Shown here: in pieces, positions 35,332 through 47,096 of the stretch
Position numbering within the stretch: the first letter of the stretch is position 1
How the letters are laid out: each line of letters opens with the position of its first letter
NCBI GenBank assembly: GCA_020746875.1
Contig: JAGTJL010000044.1
Span: 1 to 64,000 of the forward strand
Origin: Rhexocercosporidium sp. MPI-PUGE-AT-0058
Taxonomy: Eukaryota; Ascomycota; Leotiomycetes; Helotiales
Length of the DNA stretch: 64,000 bases
Direction: 5' to 3'
Program-made: the position numbers and the translations under genes
The notes under the pieces: model-generated
Seen by the model: only the letters and a program-made list of their open reading frames with translations
Databases searched by the model: none
Told to the model about the DNA's origin: nothing

Positions 35332-35340
35332 ATTCATGAA
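35332..35340 (-). promoter_or_regulatory. TATA-like box of secreted protein gene 1
   Basis: TATTTATAG on the minus strand, about 125 bp before the ATG at 35209. Confidence 0.4.
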
Positions 35341-35403
35341 CAGCACATCAGACGGTTCACGAGAAGATAATCACGCTTAAATGGAGCTAGCTAAGCTTTA
35401 TTG

Positions 35404-35553
35404 TACGGAAGGTGGTTTGCAGTGGTCTCGTACAGCACTATGTCTGTACAGGAAATATATGGGGCAAATTCGCATATTCGACACTGTTCTATGGAAAACA
35501 TCACCTTGCAATTTACAACGGTGTACGAGACCCACTGCAAACTCCCTTCCGTA
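35404..35553. repeat. 150-bp inverted repeat (32-bp imperfect arms)
   Basis: Left arm 35404-35434 (TACGGAAGGTGGTTTGCAGT...) pairs with right arm 35522-35553 (...ACTGCAAACTCCCTTCCGTA) with few mismatches, loop about 87 bp. It lies between the two secreted-protein genes, in the upstream region of the first. Several overlapping ORFs here are by-products. It could be a MITE remnant or a transcribed hairpin. Confidence 0.75.
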
Positions 35554-35718
35554 CCACAGCATATACGAGGTGGTATGATCCGCGAAGTGGCAGCAGATAT
35601 GCAAGTCAGCCCCAAATCGCCAAGATTTCCCTTGAGACAGAAATAGCGCCTGAACCCCGCAATCCAATCAATATTCCCAAGACTAATCAGGTATTGCATT
35701 CCACACCTACGCCACTCC

Positions 35719-36092
35719 TTATGCCCATGCACATTTCACAAGCTCGGCTGTCAAACGTTAGTCCTGACCCAACCAAGCAACACTCGTTCAAGGCTGAAGT
35801 TAAGGAACATACTATTTAGATCTCCTCCGCACGCATAAGGGTCATCCTCAAGCGCAGACGTATAGCACTTATAGGCAGGAACCCAGTGAATGACTGGGTG
35901 CCTTCCAGGCCCTGTCCTCGTGGCGTAGCAACTGACCCAGAATCTGGCTTTCGGCCTGAACTTGTGTACCGTGATCTGTCCATCAGTATCGGAAGTGCAG
36001 TTTATCTTTTCGGTGCTGCCATTCCAGCAGACTCCGGCTGATGCGGCGAGTCCGAGGAGCGGTGCGAAGATGAGGATGGAAGTGACCTTCAT
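35719..36092 (-). CDS. Small secreted cysteine-rich protein 2 (paralogue of protein 1)
   Basis: I start at the ATG at 36092 because MKVTSILIFAPLLGLAASA is the same signal peptide as in the neighbour; an in-frame ATG at 36122 adds 10 polar residues. Exon 1 is 35813-36092. A 65-bp intron, 35748-35812, has a textbook donor (GTATGT), branch (ACTAAC) and acceptor (CAG). Exon 2 (35719-35747) ends the protein as TELVKCAWA. The mature domain has Cys in CWNG, INCTS, WVSCYA, YKCY, YACGG and VKCA, six in all, presumably three disulfides. Unspliced, the frame would run to 35751 and lose the sixth Cys. Tandem same-strand duplication with the gene at 34864; about 900 bp apart. Function unknown; such pairs in gene-poor AT-rich surroundings are typical for effector candidates. 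Confidence 0.8.
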
Positions 36093-36244
36093 GGTGATTT
36101 TTGCTGGTTGCTCGTTGGTCAACTGTTTAATTCAGGAAATCGTATTTAGGAGCAAGAAGTTGAAAATGATATGGGAGTACGAAATTGGTGATAATTGTCC
36201 CTGATAAGTCTTTTTTCCGGTGCAAAATCGGGGAGAGAACTTTG

Positions 36245-36252
36245 TTATATAG
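36245..36252 (-). promoter_or_regulatory. TATA-like box of secreted protein gene 2
   Basis: CTATATAA on the minus strand, about 155 bp before the ATG at 36092. Confidence 0.45.
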
Positions 36253-37840
36253 GGAGGTTACCGTGTGTTGAACAGCACATTCCACTGTGACACCGCCATT
36301 CTCTGAGGCGGGGTCTATGCAAGCCGTCTTTTGAACTCCTCCACAACACACCACTCGGGCGCCTCCTGCAGGATCGGCCCGAGATGCCGGAGGATTCAAT
36401 AAGGTAAGCTGGCGTGTCAATCCCGTAGATTCTCTTGTGAAATATCGAAAATCTTAGGGAAGCAAACTCCCACTACTCATTGGAGCATCCTTTCGAGGAT
36501 GTCAGGGGAAAAGGAGTCAGAAGATTCCACAGTGTGGAAGCCGACATCCGAAGTTGATACAGGCAAACTCTGGCATAGAACAATATTGGACGAATTCTAA
36601 TAGATGTAGATAAATCGTGGATCGCCCATGGCTAACTGTGTCAGCGGACGGTCCTTTTAATATGGTGGTGACATCGATAAAGTCAACAACAAAAGCGAGA
36701 TCACGTAGCTCCAATTAAAGAAACTCCTTCGTCTTGTTGCCCCAGCCAAGATTAAGAGGGACGAGTAGGTACTCTGTCAATGAAATTGCGAGTAATAATA
36801 TTCCTAGTGCTTTGCTTCGTAGGGAGTTATGCGAAATAAAAATTTATCGCATAACCAGGACTCTAGGACTTCTCTGTCCTGATCTTTAAGGTAACATGTT
36901 TTAAATCGATTGGACAGCTATCTCATTAATCAAATCAACATTAGAAACTCTTTCATCTGCTCGCACAGTGTGGTTTAAGTTCAAGGTAACTTAATCTTCT
37001 GTTTGCGTTGCAAATACTATGGTACATGCCTGAAAGATCGAAGACTTGGCGTCTGTGCACAGTACTAGAAGATTCCACTTTACAAGGAATCTTAACAAAT
37101 CAACTGGTTCGGTTTAGTCGTTTCTATCCATAATCAGTAAATTCCGGGTCATCGAGCACTGACGAATAATACTTGATCTTTCTGCCCTGTACGAAGTACA
37201 ATCTCCTAGAAATTACTCGTCGATATCTGCTTGAAGTCTCGGCCCCAAAGAGGCGTGTGATAGCTCTTCCCGAGCTGCCAGTCGCCGAAGATCGCTCAAG
37301 CTGTCGAGCTCTTGGCTATCAACCTCAGAGTGCGGGGAGCGGGGTTCGTCTTACAAGCTATTTACATAACGTGATTTAATGCCAGAATTTAGCCGACACC
37401 AACTTTTATTTTTGAGAGGGACCGCCGGCCACTTCTTAGTTCCGTGCCCCTACTTATTACACCTCTAAATTACCTCTATACAGTATAACCTTTAGGAGAA
37501 AGAAAGTAGATAGTTATCTACTTAATTATATTAAACTCTTACTAGGTATAGATAAGTAGTCGAGGTATAGTATTTAATACGGCGGAAGTTAGTATTTTCT
37601 AAGAAATGCCAGCGAGCGGGGCTCGCTAGCCTCGCTAGTAGCCTGATTTTTTTTTCGATTTCTATACTAATTTCTTAATAACTTTTTAATTACTTATTTA
37701 AATATACTAAAAACTTTATAAATATATAGACTATATAAATATCTATTATATTCTAAAGTAAATAGTTATATTAATACTAGTTGCGTTTATAATAAGTCGA
37801 GGCAAATAAGGTATTGTTTTACTCGCGAAATTTAGGTGTA
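36253..37840. other. Gene-free flank of the secreted-protein island
   Basis: Balanced composition to about 37400, then AT-rich. Open frames at 36127-36420 (minus), 36517-36714 (minus) and 37173-37379 (plus) lack domains, signal peptides or homology that I can recognise. A short inverted word AGCGAGCGGGGCTCGCT lies at 37612-37628. Element B begins at 37841. Confidence 0.5.
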
Positions 37841-39171
37841 ACGTCTAGCCCTACTATTCCGACCACCCCTAGTTTCCGGACACCTCGCTTAACCTTACCG
37901 CCCCTCGTACCTATTTATTTAAATAATTATTAACTCTTTTAATTTTTAATTAATTTAGAATTCAGATTATTTTAATTATAAAGCGTTAATATACGGAAGC
38001 TAATATTCCGAGCGCTCTTAAGGAAATAGCAAATAGCAAGTGTACGCGAAAAGTATCGCTAAAGTAGGAGATTTTAAAGTTTATTCTTTATAATCGTGTT
38101 ATAACCGCATTATCGCACTAAGAAACCGCTAGCTATTTATAAAGGCTAACGTCTCACCCCACCATTCCGCCCACCCCCTATTCCGCCTACCTTGCGTAAT
38201 ATTAGCACTCTCTATTTAATACTTAATAATTTTATTTTACGTTAACTTTTATATAAGATTTTATAAAATTAGAATCTCTTTTTAATTTTAGTTCTATAAA
38301 TGTAATTTAATAATCCCTAGCCGTAATTTAAGCCGCTTAAATAGCACGTGTTATCGCAAACTTAAAATTTAAGCTAATTTAGACTTTCCTCTTTTTCCTT
38401 AGCTTTAACTATTTTAATCGCTTTAATTCTTATATTTACCTTCCCTAATTCGTAATTCTTTTTATTAAATCCTTTTATAATCTTCTTAAAGAGTAAACGT
38501 TATATCGGATATTAATTATATAATTTACTTATTAAAGTGCGTATTTATAAACGAAGATATTTCGTAGCTTTAAGACTTTATAATTAAATAAAAGTATTAA
38601 AAAGCTCGGGAGGGGGTATTGCTATTCTTTAAGACTTCTAAAGAGCCGGGGCTATCGATTTAATATTATTTTTTAATAATAATAGGCTTATTAAGGGTTT
38701 CGCTAGAAATACCGGCTATAATCTATTAGCTCTTTACTTAGATTTAATATTAAAAGGAGTAATAGTGTTTTAGCATGCTTTTTAATAATAAAGAAGGAAA
38801 TTGCGTTTATTAATTAGCGTATAATCGATTAAAGAACTTAATTTATATAATTCCTTTCGGTAAGTACGCTTTAAAGTAAAGAAAACCGTCAAATTTAAGA
38901 GTTATAAGACTTATAACGTATATATAAGTAAATACAATAAAAATATATTATTTTTAAAGCACTTCTAAAGGAATTCCGTAGTCTTATAGCTTTTATAGCC
39001 GTTTAGAATAAGAAGTCTTACTAAATAATTACGTGAATCCGTTTAAGGAATAAACACCTTTATTAGCTATTTAAGAGCCGTATTATCGGTCGTCTACTTA
39101 TTATTAATTATAATAAAGTATTAGTCGTTGAATACGTCTAATTAAGACGGAAACTATTATTATTACACTAA

Positions 39172-39355
39172 TATAGTGTAGAAGTGGATTAAAGCACTGT
39201 GAGCAGTTATAATTGAATTAAAGTAATTAATTATTATTTTAAAAGCTCTAAAAATTAGAAGAAAACAATTATTCTTTTAAAAGCGGTCTACAATAGTAAA
39301 ACCTAATTAAGTCACGTGTAATATTAAGAGAGCAGCTGCCCGTGCCTATACGACA
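39172..39355 (-). repeat. 3' LTR of Copia A copy 2
   Basis: 184 bp; reads TGTCGTATAGGCACGGGC on the minus strand. Confidence 0.92.
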
Positions 39356-39659
39356 CACTCCTTAGGCAATTAATAATAATAAGCTATTATTATTATAATT
39401 AATTATATTAAGTAAAAGCAAATAATAAAAAAGAATTAAGTAAATAAATTCACTTATATATAGTAATTAAGTAAACAACCTAATTATATAAATTAACGAT
39501 TTTCTTATTAAACCTGAACTTGTAAATACTCGACAACTTATAGATCGACTGCTCTCGATCTACTATTTAATTAATTTATTAATTAATTAACTAATTAACT
39601 ACTCTTTTCGGTATTATACGTATCTCTAAGCGCTTTATTAAAATCGTTATAATAAAACG

Positions 39660-40740
39660 ACAATCTACTCGCTAAAGTAAGGTAAGTAGCTCGATTTTCG
39701 ATTTATTAGTTTCGATTTATTAAACGGAGATCGACTAATTAAAGATTAATTAATTAAAAAACAACTACTAACTTATAATAAATTAAAGCTATTATTAATA
39801 ATAAAAAGAAAGTCGTCGCTAAGGCACGACTATCGACTACTCTCGTCCCCGCCCCCGCTCTTCGCCGTGCCGCTGTTACTCCTTAAGCTCTAAAGCAGTT
39901 AATAAGTATTTATATAATAATTTATTTAGGCTATATTAATAACGCCTTTTAAATAAAAGGTAATAGTTAATATTATAATATTATTAAAAAAGGTACTCGT
40001 TACTTTACTTATTCGTCCGGCTATAAATGCGTAATTACTCCCGCTATTACTTAGGCTCCTTTTCTTATATATTATAATACGTTAAAAAATAAAAGTAATA
40101 AAAAAGTAAGTCAATTTAGCTATTCCTTTCTTGCTTTTAATTTATTATTAATTTTTTTAAGAGCTAAAGCAATTAAGAATCCCGGTTTGTGCCGCCCTTA
40201 AGAGTAATAATATTAATAAAGCTATTATTATTAGCGCTATTATTAGTTTTAATAATAAAGTTACTTTAAGAGTTATTAATGAATTTAAAAATAATAATAA
40301 AAATAACGATAATAAAAAAAAAAAAGTTATTCGTTTTATTTCCAGAAAATTAAACTAATTTAATAAATCTTTAAAAAAAGAAGAAAAGCCTTTAGCTACT
40401 TTTATAGCTTATATTTATATTATTAAAAAGAAGATTACTGCCGCTGCGAATGCTTTTTTTATTAAGAAAGGTAATAAAGGAATAACTAATTATCTTATTA
40501 TTACTACTATTATTAAAGCTACTTGCGCTATTACTGCTAAGGCTATTACTAAAGCTGCTCGCGCCTATAGTTTAAGCCTTAGTATTTTAGCCTTTTAAGC
40601 TATATCTACTTATGGAGTTATTCTTACTTTTAAGTAAGAGGCTTAAGTTACTCGCGTTAAGGAATTAGTTAATATAATAATTAATATTTTAGGTAAGTTA
40701 ATTTAGGAGGTTTTAGGCCTTTTACTTTTTAATAAATAAG
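39660..40740 (+). pseudogene. Antisense accessory gene inside Copia A copy 2
   Basis: Plus strand, opposite to its element's gag-pol. Same protein as in copy 1: KARLSTTLVPAPALRRAAVT, ALKQLIS, then an intron 40106-40161 (56 bp; donor GTAAGT, acceptor AAG), then ELK-LRIPVCAALKSNN, KKEEKPLATFIAY, ITAKAITKAARAYSLSLSIL, RVKELVNIIINILGKL and EVLGLLLFNK. Gln codons have become stops, but both the frame and the splice sites are recognisable in the two copies. Unknown function. Confidence 0.65.
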
Positions 40741-41999
40741 CTATTCTTTTGTTTTCTAAGGCTTGAGAACCTCTTATTCTTTACGTATTCCTTTATATTT
40801 TAAAAACTAAAGCTTGTGTTTATCTTTAAATTAACGAATCGTCAAAACTAATTAATTCTTTAAAATATAATAATTTATATTCTTAAGCTTAATTAATTTT
40901 TAATAAAATAAAATTATAAATAGAAATTTACGAAAGAGAATTTTATTAAAAAATATATAATAATATAAATAAAACTCTTTAATTAAAAGGTAAGCTTATT
41001 ATATAATTACTTTAAGAATAAATGAAAAGTAAAAAAATATATATAAAAGATTACTTTAAAGCGAGTCTCTTAAAGGAGTTACTTTAATTAAGCACAAACA
41101 TCTATTAAATTAATAAGAGTAATAAATGCTTTAAATTTCTGCCGAGAAAGGTTTTTAATAAGTCCGTTAATTAATATATAATTTATAAAAAGATATTCTA
41201 TTATAAAAGTACCTTTTTAAAACTCTTAGCGTAATTATATATTTTAAATATTAACGTAACGCAACTTAATAAAAATACGCTAATTTTTATTAACGATTAA
41301 CTGAATCGTTTATTAATTATTACAGAAAATTGTTTAAGCTATTCTTATATTAAAGCGTAATTCTTAAAAGAATTATTAAAATATTATAAGTTTCTTGCCG
41401 ATGCGCTTAATTTTAAAAAGCTTTACTTATATTATAAACGTAGTAATTATATCTTATAAAGCTATTCTCTAAAGAATTAAACCTTTAAAAAATATAAAAA
41501 TATATTTATTAAAAGATCGCCTTATTTTAATATTATCCGCAAAAGAAATATCTAATATTATTATAAAATAAGAGTCGCGCAGCTTATAGCTATAAGTAAT
41601 CGCTAAAAAATAAATGTTAAAAAGGTAATAAATTATTTAATTAATTATAATTAAGTACTCTCGGAAAGGATTAATTAAAAAGTGAAAAGGCCTTAAAGTA
41701 GTAAAAGCGACGTCTACGCGTAATATAATTACAATATAAAGTATTAATTTAACCTTCTCTTAAAACTCCTTAATTTAAGCTAAAATAACCTATTTTTAAT
41801 TCTTTAATAACTCGACTTAAGATAATAATATACTTAAGCAATTTCTATTTACTAATTCAAATCGAAGAGTAACCTTTTAAATATAAGTGTCGTATATTAA
41901 AAAAATAGTCTTTAATAATTAATCTTTAATAATATAAACGCCTAAGAACCACTTCGTTTACTCTCCTTTAATAAGCTTATATATTATATTTAAGCCGTT

Positions 42000-42760
42000 A
42001 ATAATTAGTTTAGCGTCTTTAAAAGCTAAAGTATAATAAAGCACTTAAATATTGTCGACATAAAATATTATAAATACCGTACGTTACTCGTTTATAAATA
42101 TATAAGGCTCTTTTTTATAAGCAATTAACCCTAAAGTTATTAAAGTATAAGTAAAGTCACCGTATTATAGCGTCGGTAAGTCCTTAAGTTCGTAAAGTAA
42201 GTAATTAACCTTTATTATTATTCCGTTTTATTTAAAACCGTTTAATAAATAATAGCGTACGCGAGCACTTGTCTTACTTTATTTAGCGTTAATAAAGACA
42301 TTTATTATATTAAATTAAATTATTTTTAAATTAAATTAAGCTATAATAGCTATAGCGGTTCTAAAGGAGCGAGCAATTAAAGTAATTATATATATTAATA
42401 AAATTAATGTTTTAAACTATAAATCTCTTCTTATAACGACTTAAAAGCGATAACAGGTTAAATACCCTAACGAATCGACTTTAGCGTAAAATACTTATTT
42501 TAAAGGAATTAATTACTTAATAGTAAAGGTGTATTTAATAACTCTTTAGCAGTTGCGCGACTTAAGGTTAGTAATCTCCTTAATAGCGTCGGCTCGGAAG
42601 AGCTCTCTTAATAAGTAATTCTTAAAGTCTTTTTATTTTAATAAGTCCTTAAGCATTTATAATTAATAAATCTGTAAGAGCTTAACTAATTATTAAATTT
42701 CGACATTTTTAAGTATAAACGCTAATATAATAACGTAAACTACGCTTAAGTCTTTTCCGT
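42000..42760 (-). pseudogene. Copia reverse transcriptase, family A copy 2
   Basis: Minus-strand counterpart of the copy-1 RVT_2 domain. The FYVDNI block (YVDD with the second Asp changed by RIP, around 42050-42070) and the LRTYGRY-like LYGL block (around 42170-42200) are recognisable by alignment to copy 1 at 10354-10521. Confidence 0.75.
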
Positions 42761-43599
42761 CTTTTCGCACTGGTTTTTAATTAAGTTAAAAAGTCCTTAA
42801 AAAATCTTTTAAATGCTTATAATTGCTTAACGATTATAATAATTTTATAATTAGCTTTTTAATAATTATTATATAAACGTTTAATTCGGTTTCGTTACTT
42901 TATTACTGACTCGAGTCTTTCGACCTTTATTAATTACTTAGTCTTTTACTCTTTTCTTTTTAAGAGGTTTAAATAAGGCGGAATTTAATTTAATTAAAGC
43001 CAGGAGTAATAAGCGTAAACTTAACTTTTCGTCTTCTTTTAATTTTAATAACTACAAATACTCTTTGTATTTAATTACTTAAAGTAAAGCTTTTAATTAT
43101 TTAAGGCCAATACTTTCTTTAAATACTCTCCGACGCTTAAAACCGCGCTTTCGGTCGTATAGCCCTCTAAAATAAATTATAATTTATAATATCGACTTCC
43201 GCTTAAGGCCGATATTACTTTAAAAGTTTAATATATTACGTAAGATACTTCTTTTAATTGCGCTCTTAAACGCTAATTGTCTTAAAGTATTAGCTCGTTT
43301 TAAGACTTAATTAAGGTGTTTATAAATAAAAAGTCTAGCACTCTTTTTTAACTAAATTACTCTTAAGTTCTTATTAACGAGCGATTAAATAAAATCAAGA
43401 GCTATTAAATTAATTAAAAGTGGCGTATTTACTTTTATTAACTTAATTAAAGAGAAAGTAAATAACTCTACCCCCGAGCTCACAGGCTCGTCGACTTCTA
43501 TAGCGCTTATTGCTTCGCTTAATTATTCTCCGTTCGAGGTAATAAACGGCGTTTTTAATTTCAATATATTAAGTGCGCTCAGTCGGTTAATTATAATAA

Positions 43600-44760
43600 A
43601 ATTAACGTCTTAATTTCCCTCTTCTTTTTTTAGTATTTCCGTAAAATCCTTTAATATTAAGCGCGGCTAGCCGACCGCTTTTTTTATATTTAAAGAGCTT
43701 AAATAAAAAAGAATTTCGTTAAAAGTAATATTTTAAATCATTATTATATATTATAATTAAGGCATTTAAATTCTATAAATATTAAATAAAACGTATTTAA
43801 TTAAGTAACTAAAGTGTGCTTATAAGTTAATTTTAAAAGCTCTCTTTTAGCGGAGAGTTGCTCGGTCTTTAATTATAAGGTAAGCTTTACAGTCGTACGC
43901 ATATAAGTTACTTTAATTAGGCCGTAAATCGGTTATTAGCTTTAACGTAAGCTTAGGGTTGTAATATTAAAAATATTACTTAAACTAAGCTTAGAATACT
44001 TCGTTTAGACTCTTAAAGCCTTTGCGAGTAAATGAATTTATATTATAAAAACAATTGCCGCTATTATTGATTCCGTCTAAAGCGCCCGAGGTAAATTAGC
44101 GAAGAGGCATATCTTAATTAATTTATCGATTATTTCTTTACTTATGCGTGTAACTCCTTTATTAAGTTAATATATATATAAGGAAGTAAATTTAATATTA
44201 ATATTACTCTTTTTATACTACTTTTTATACTTAATTAATTTATTAATTTTTATAATTAAAATATTATTATTTTAGCGTATTTTGCAAATCGAAAGCCTGA
44301 ATTAGTGTCTTATTTACGCTTTAAACGGTTTAAGAGTATTTAAGACGGCGATTAACCCTTTAATTTTTAAAAGTTGCCCGTAGAATTTCTTATTATATTC
44401 GTCCTTAATTAATAAAAGTCAGCCATTCCCGTTAAAACCTATTAAAAAGTCGAATAAATCCTAAAAAAATGCGATAAAAAGAACAGGTAATTACTCTTTT
44501 TAATTAACGACGACTTATTACTTATTATATTATAGTTACCGTATAATACTCGCATTTTAACTAAATTAAACCTTAAATCTCGACGTTACGCGCACTTTTT
44601 ATTAAGTTTTTTAAGGCTTCCTTTCTTAAGTAACTTACGCGTAAATACTATAAATAAGCTTCGTCGACTTATAACTTTAAATATCGTCTACTCGACTAAA
44701 ACCCTTAGCGAATGCTCTTTTTTAACGTTAAAAACATTAAAAGTTATAATTTAAGCGAGT
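43600..44760 (-). pseudogene. Copia integrase, family A copy 2
   Basis: Counterpart of copy-1 positions 7780-8900; the AER-x-S-KEIIDKLIKI block lies at about 44100-44160 on the minus strand. Degraded by stops. Confidence 0.7.
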
Positions 44761-44919
44761 CAAAATGCGACAAGTAATTAAAGAAACTAAAAAGTAATTA
44801 AAAGGCTTATATTTAAAGAAAACTAAATTAAACTATTATTATAATTATTTTAAAACTAAACTATTCTTAGCTATTCTTATACGCAAAGTGTAATTTAAAC
44901 TATTATATTAAACTCTTAT

Positions 44920-45177
44920 TTATAAAAGGCGAGCTTTTAAAATAATATTAATATTAAAGCCTTTAATAATTACGACGTTTAAAAGAGTTAAATCGCTTAT
45001 ATTCGGACCGTTAAGGCCGTGAAGAGCACCTTTAAAAACTCGAGTACCGCGCCCTTTAATTATTAAGCTTAACGTTCCGGCCTTAACGCTATTATTTATA
45101 ATAAATTTAATAAAGCTTTTAAAAATAAAGAAAACTTTTAAATTTATTAAATAAGTAATAGCTCCGTTATCGAGCAA
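44920..45177 (-). pseudogene. Copia protease domain, family A copy 2 (best preserved)
   Basis: 85 codons open. LDNGAITYLIN keeps the shape of the Copia protease active site (LDSGAT-H--N), with Ser changed to Asn; SLIIKGRGTRVFKG and FNINIILKARLL match the rest of the domain through the end before the pre-integrase finger. It is a surviving open segment, not a gene on its own. Confidence 0.82.
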
Positions 45178-46912
45178 GGTATTCTCTACGAGCGGATAGT
45201 AATTTATATTTATAATAACGTATACCCTCGTAATAGCAAGAGCTTCGTCGAGAAATTCAAGGCTTATAAGGTAAGCTTAAACGTTTTTAAAATATTTTAC
45301 TTTTATTAAAGCAATTAACTTTAAAATTATAAGAGTTGTTAATATTTAAATAAAAAAGGAATTACCGAAAGGCGGTTTAAAAGCCAGTTACGTTATTAAT
45401 AATATATTTTTATTAAGTTTAATAATTTCTCGGCGGAGGTTAAAAAAGTCGCTCTTTAATTAAAGTCGAGTCTTTTTAATTTCTTTTATTAATAATAAGT
45501 TCCTGAGGTTACTCGCTGTTAAGCCGTCGTAATAATACCGTAATTTATAATAATTAATAGCTTTATAGCGGTAAAAGCAATACTTATACGAGTAAGTATT
45601 TACTCGCGTATTTAGCGACTAATTTCGTTAAATTAACGGGGTTGCGAAAGCATTTAATTTTCTTTTAAAAATAATATATAAGCCTATTATTTTTTATTAT
45701 TTAAAAGCTATAAATAATTCCTCGTTAAAAGTAAATAATTAATTAACGTAATTAAATAAAAAGTATTAGTTTACTACTTTAAAAGCATTATTTCTTAATA
45801 ATTTAAAGTGCCGTTCACGCGCCTATTCCGGTATAAGCTTTTCTTACACCGCCTTAATAAAGTCAAGCACTATTAGCGGTCTTTTAATATTTAATAAGTT
45901 ATATAAAAGAGCATCTTAATAAGCTGCTCTTTATTCTTGGAGTCATTCTTTAAGATTAACTCGCCTTACCTTAATAATAGTAAGCTTCTTCTTATAAGTA
46001 GACTATATTAACGTGCGAGCATTTGTTTTCAAAAGGACGTAATTTCTCTTAAAGATTTAAAAGAATAATTAAAAAGTCTATAACTTTAATTAAAAATCTC
46101 CGTTTATTATCTCGGTTAACTACTCCTTTTTTATACGAGCTTACTCGTTCTCGTATTCCTTAATTATTCCTTAATAAATAAAAAGATTAACTATTTCTTA
46201 AATTTACTTATAAGCTGCCTTATAAACTCGAGCCTTTTCCGTTTATTATATAAACTTCTTTATGTATTCCCTTATAAGAATAATATATATTAAAGCTATA
46301 TTCTTAATTATAGCTTTTACTAATAGTAATACGCTTAATTTAAGGCTTTTCTTTATAAGGTCGCGAGCATCTTCGTCTTACTTCGCCTAAGCTTAAAAGT
46401 TATATTTAATAATTTCTTTATTTTATTATACTTTTAAATTATTTAACGATAAGGGTTTCGGTTTAGCGTCGAGAAGGTTAAGAGTAATTAATAACGTAAG
46501 GTTTATTAAATTCTATATTTTATAAAAGATATAAAGGGATTTAAATGCTTAATATTAAAGAGTTTAAGTGCGCTTATTATAATTAAGAGGAGTTCGATTA
46601 TTTAAAGAAGAGGCTAAAGTTAAGTCTATTATAAGGAAGGAGTTACTTTTATAAGCTCCGAGTATTTAATAAAAAAAGAAAGACTAAAGAGGTATTAAGT
46701 TTAATTACTTGGCTTTTATACTCGTTCAGAATAAAATCGAAGAATTAATAAAAAAACAGCGGTGTAAATTATATTTTATAATAAGATAAAAAACTCTATA
46801 ATATATAATAAATGTTCTTTACTTATAAACTTGCTTTATAAGCTTTATTTAAATTAATAGCGCATAAAAGGAAGAATACTAACTTAATAACTTTGTTAAC
46901 GGGGCTTATAAT

Positions 46913-47096
46913 TATAATATAAAAGTAAATTAAAGCATTATAAGTAATTATAATTAAATTAAAGTAATTAATTACTATTTTAAAAGCTTTAAGAATTAGA
47001 AGAAAACAATTATTCTTTTAAAAGCGGTTTCTAATAGTAAAACCTAATTAGGTCACGTGTAGTGCCAAGAGAGTAGCTGCCCGTGCCTATACGACA
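46913..47096 (-). repeat. 5' LTR of Copia A copy 2
   Basis: 184 bp. Followed (minus-strand sense) by a leader whose TTATAATTATAAGCCCCGTT stretch is shared with the other copies and could include the primer-binding site. Confidence 0.92.

Larger units (their letters stand above)
39172..47096 (-). mobile_element. Copia LTR retrotransposon, family A, copy 2, complete, nested in element C
   Basis: 7925 bp on the minus strand with 184-bp LTRs (5' LTR 46913-47096, 3' LTR 39172-39355). The target duplication is ACTAA (39167-39171) versus ACTGA (47097-47101), one RIP-type change. On the minus strand: gag-like region (about 45.5-46.5 kb), protease (44920-45177), integrase (about 43.9-44.7 kb), reverse transcriptase (about 42.0-42.7 kb), RNase H, then the antisense gene (plus strand, 39.7-40.74 kb). 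RIP-inactivated. Youngest of the three nested insertions because it interrupts element C. Confidence 0.93.

Noticed and set aside
35391..35819. Several overlapping ORFs on both strands between the secreted-protein genes
   Set aside because: They arise from the inverted repeat at 35404-35553 and from the antisense of gene 2; no signal peptide or domain.
36127..36714. Two minus-strand ORFs upstream of secreted protein 2
   Set aside because: They overlap the likely promoter with its TATA-like box; composition and sequence are not protein-like and neither has a recognisable feature.
37173..37379. 68-codon plus-strand ORF
   Set aside because: No homology, no upstream signals; length is within chance expectation for balanced DNA.
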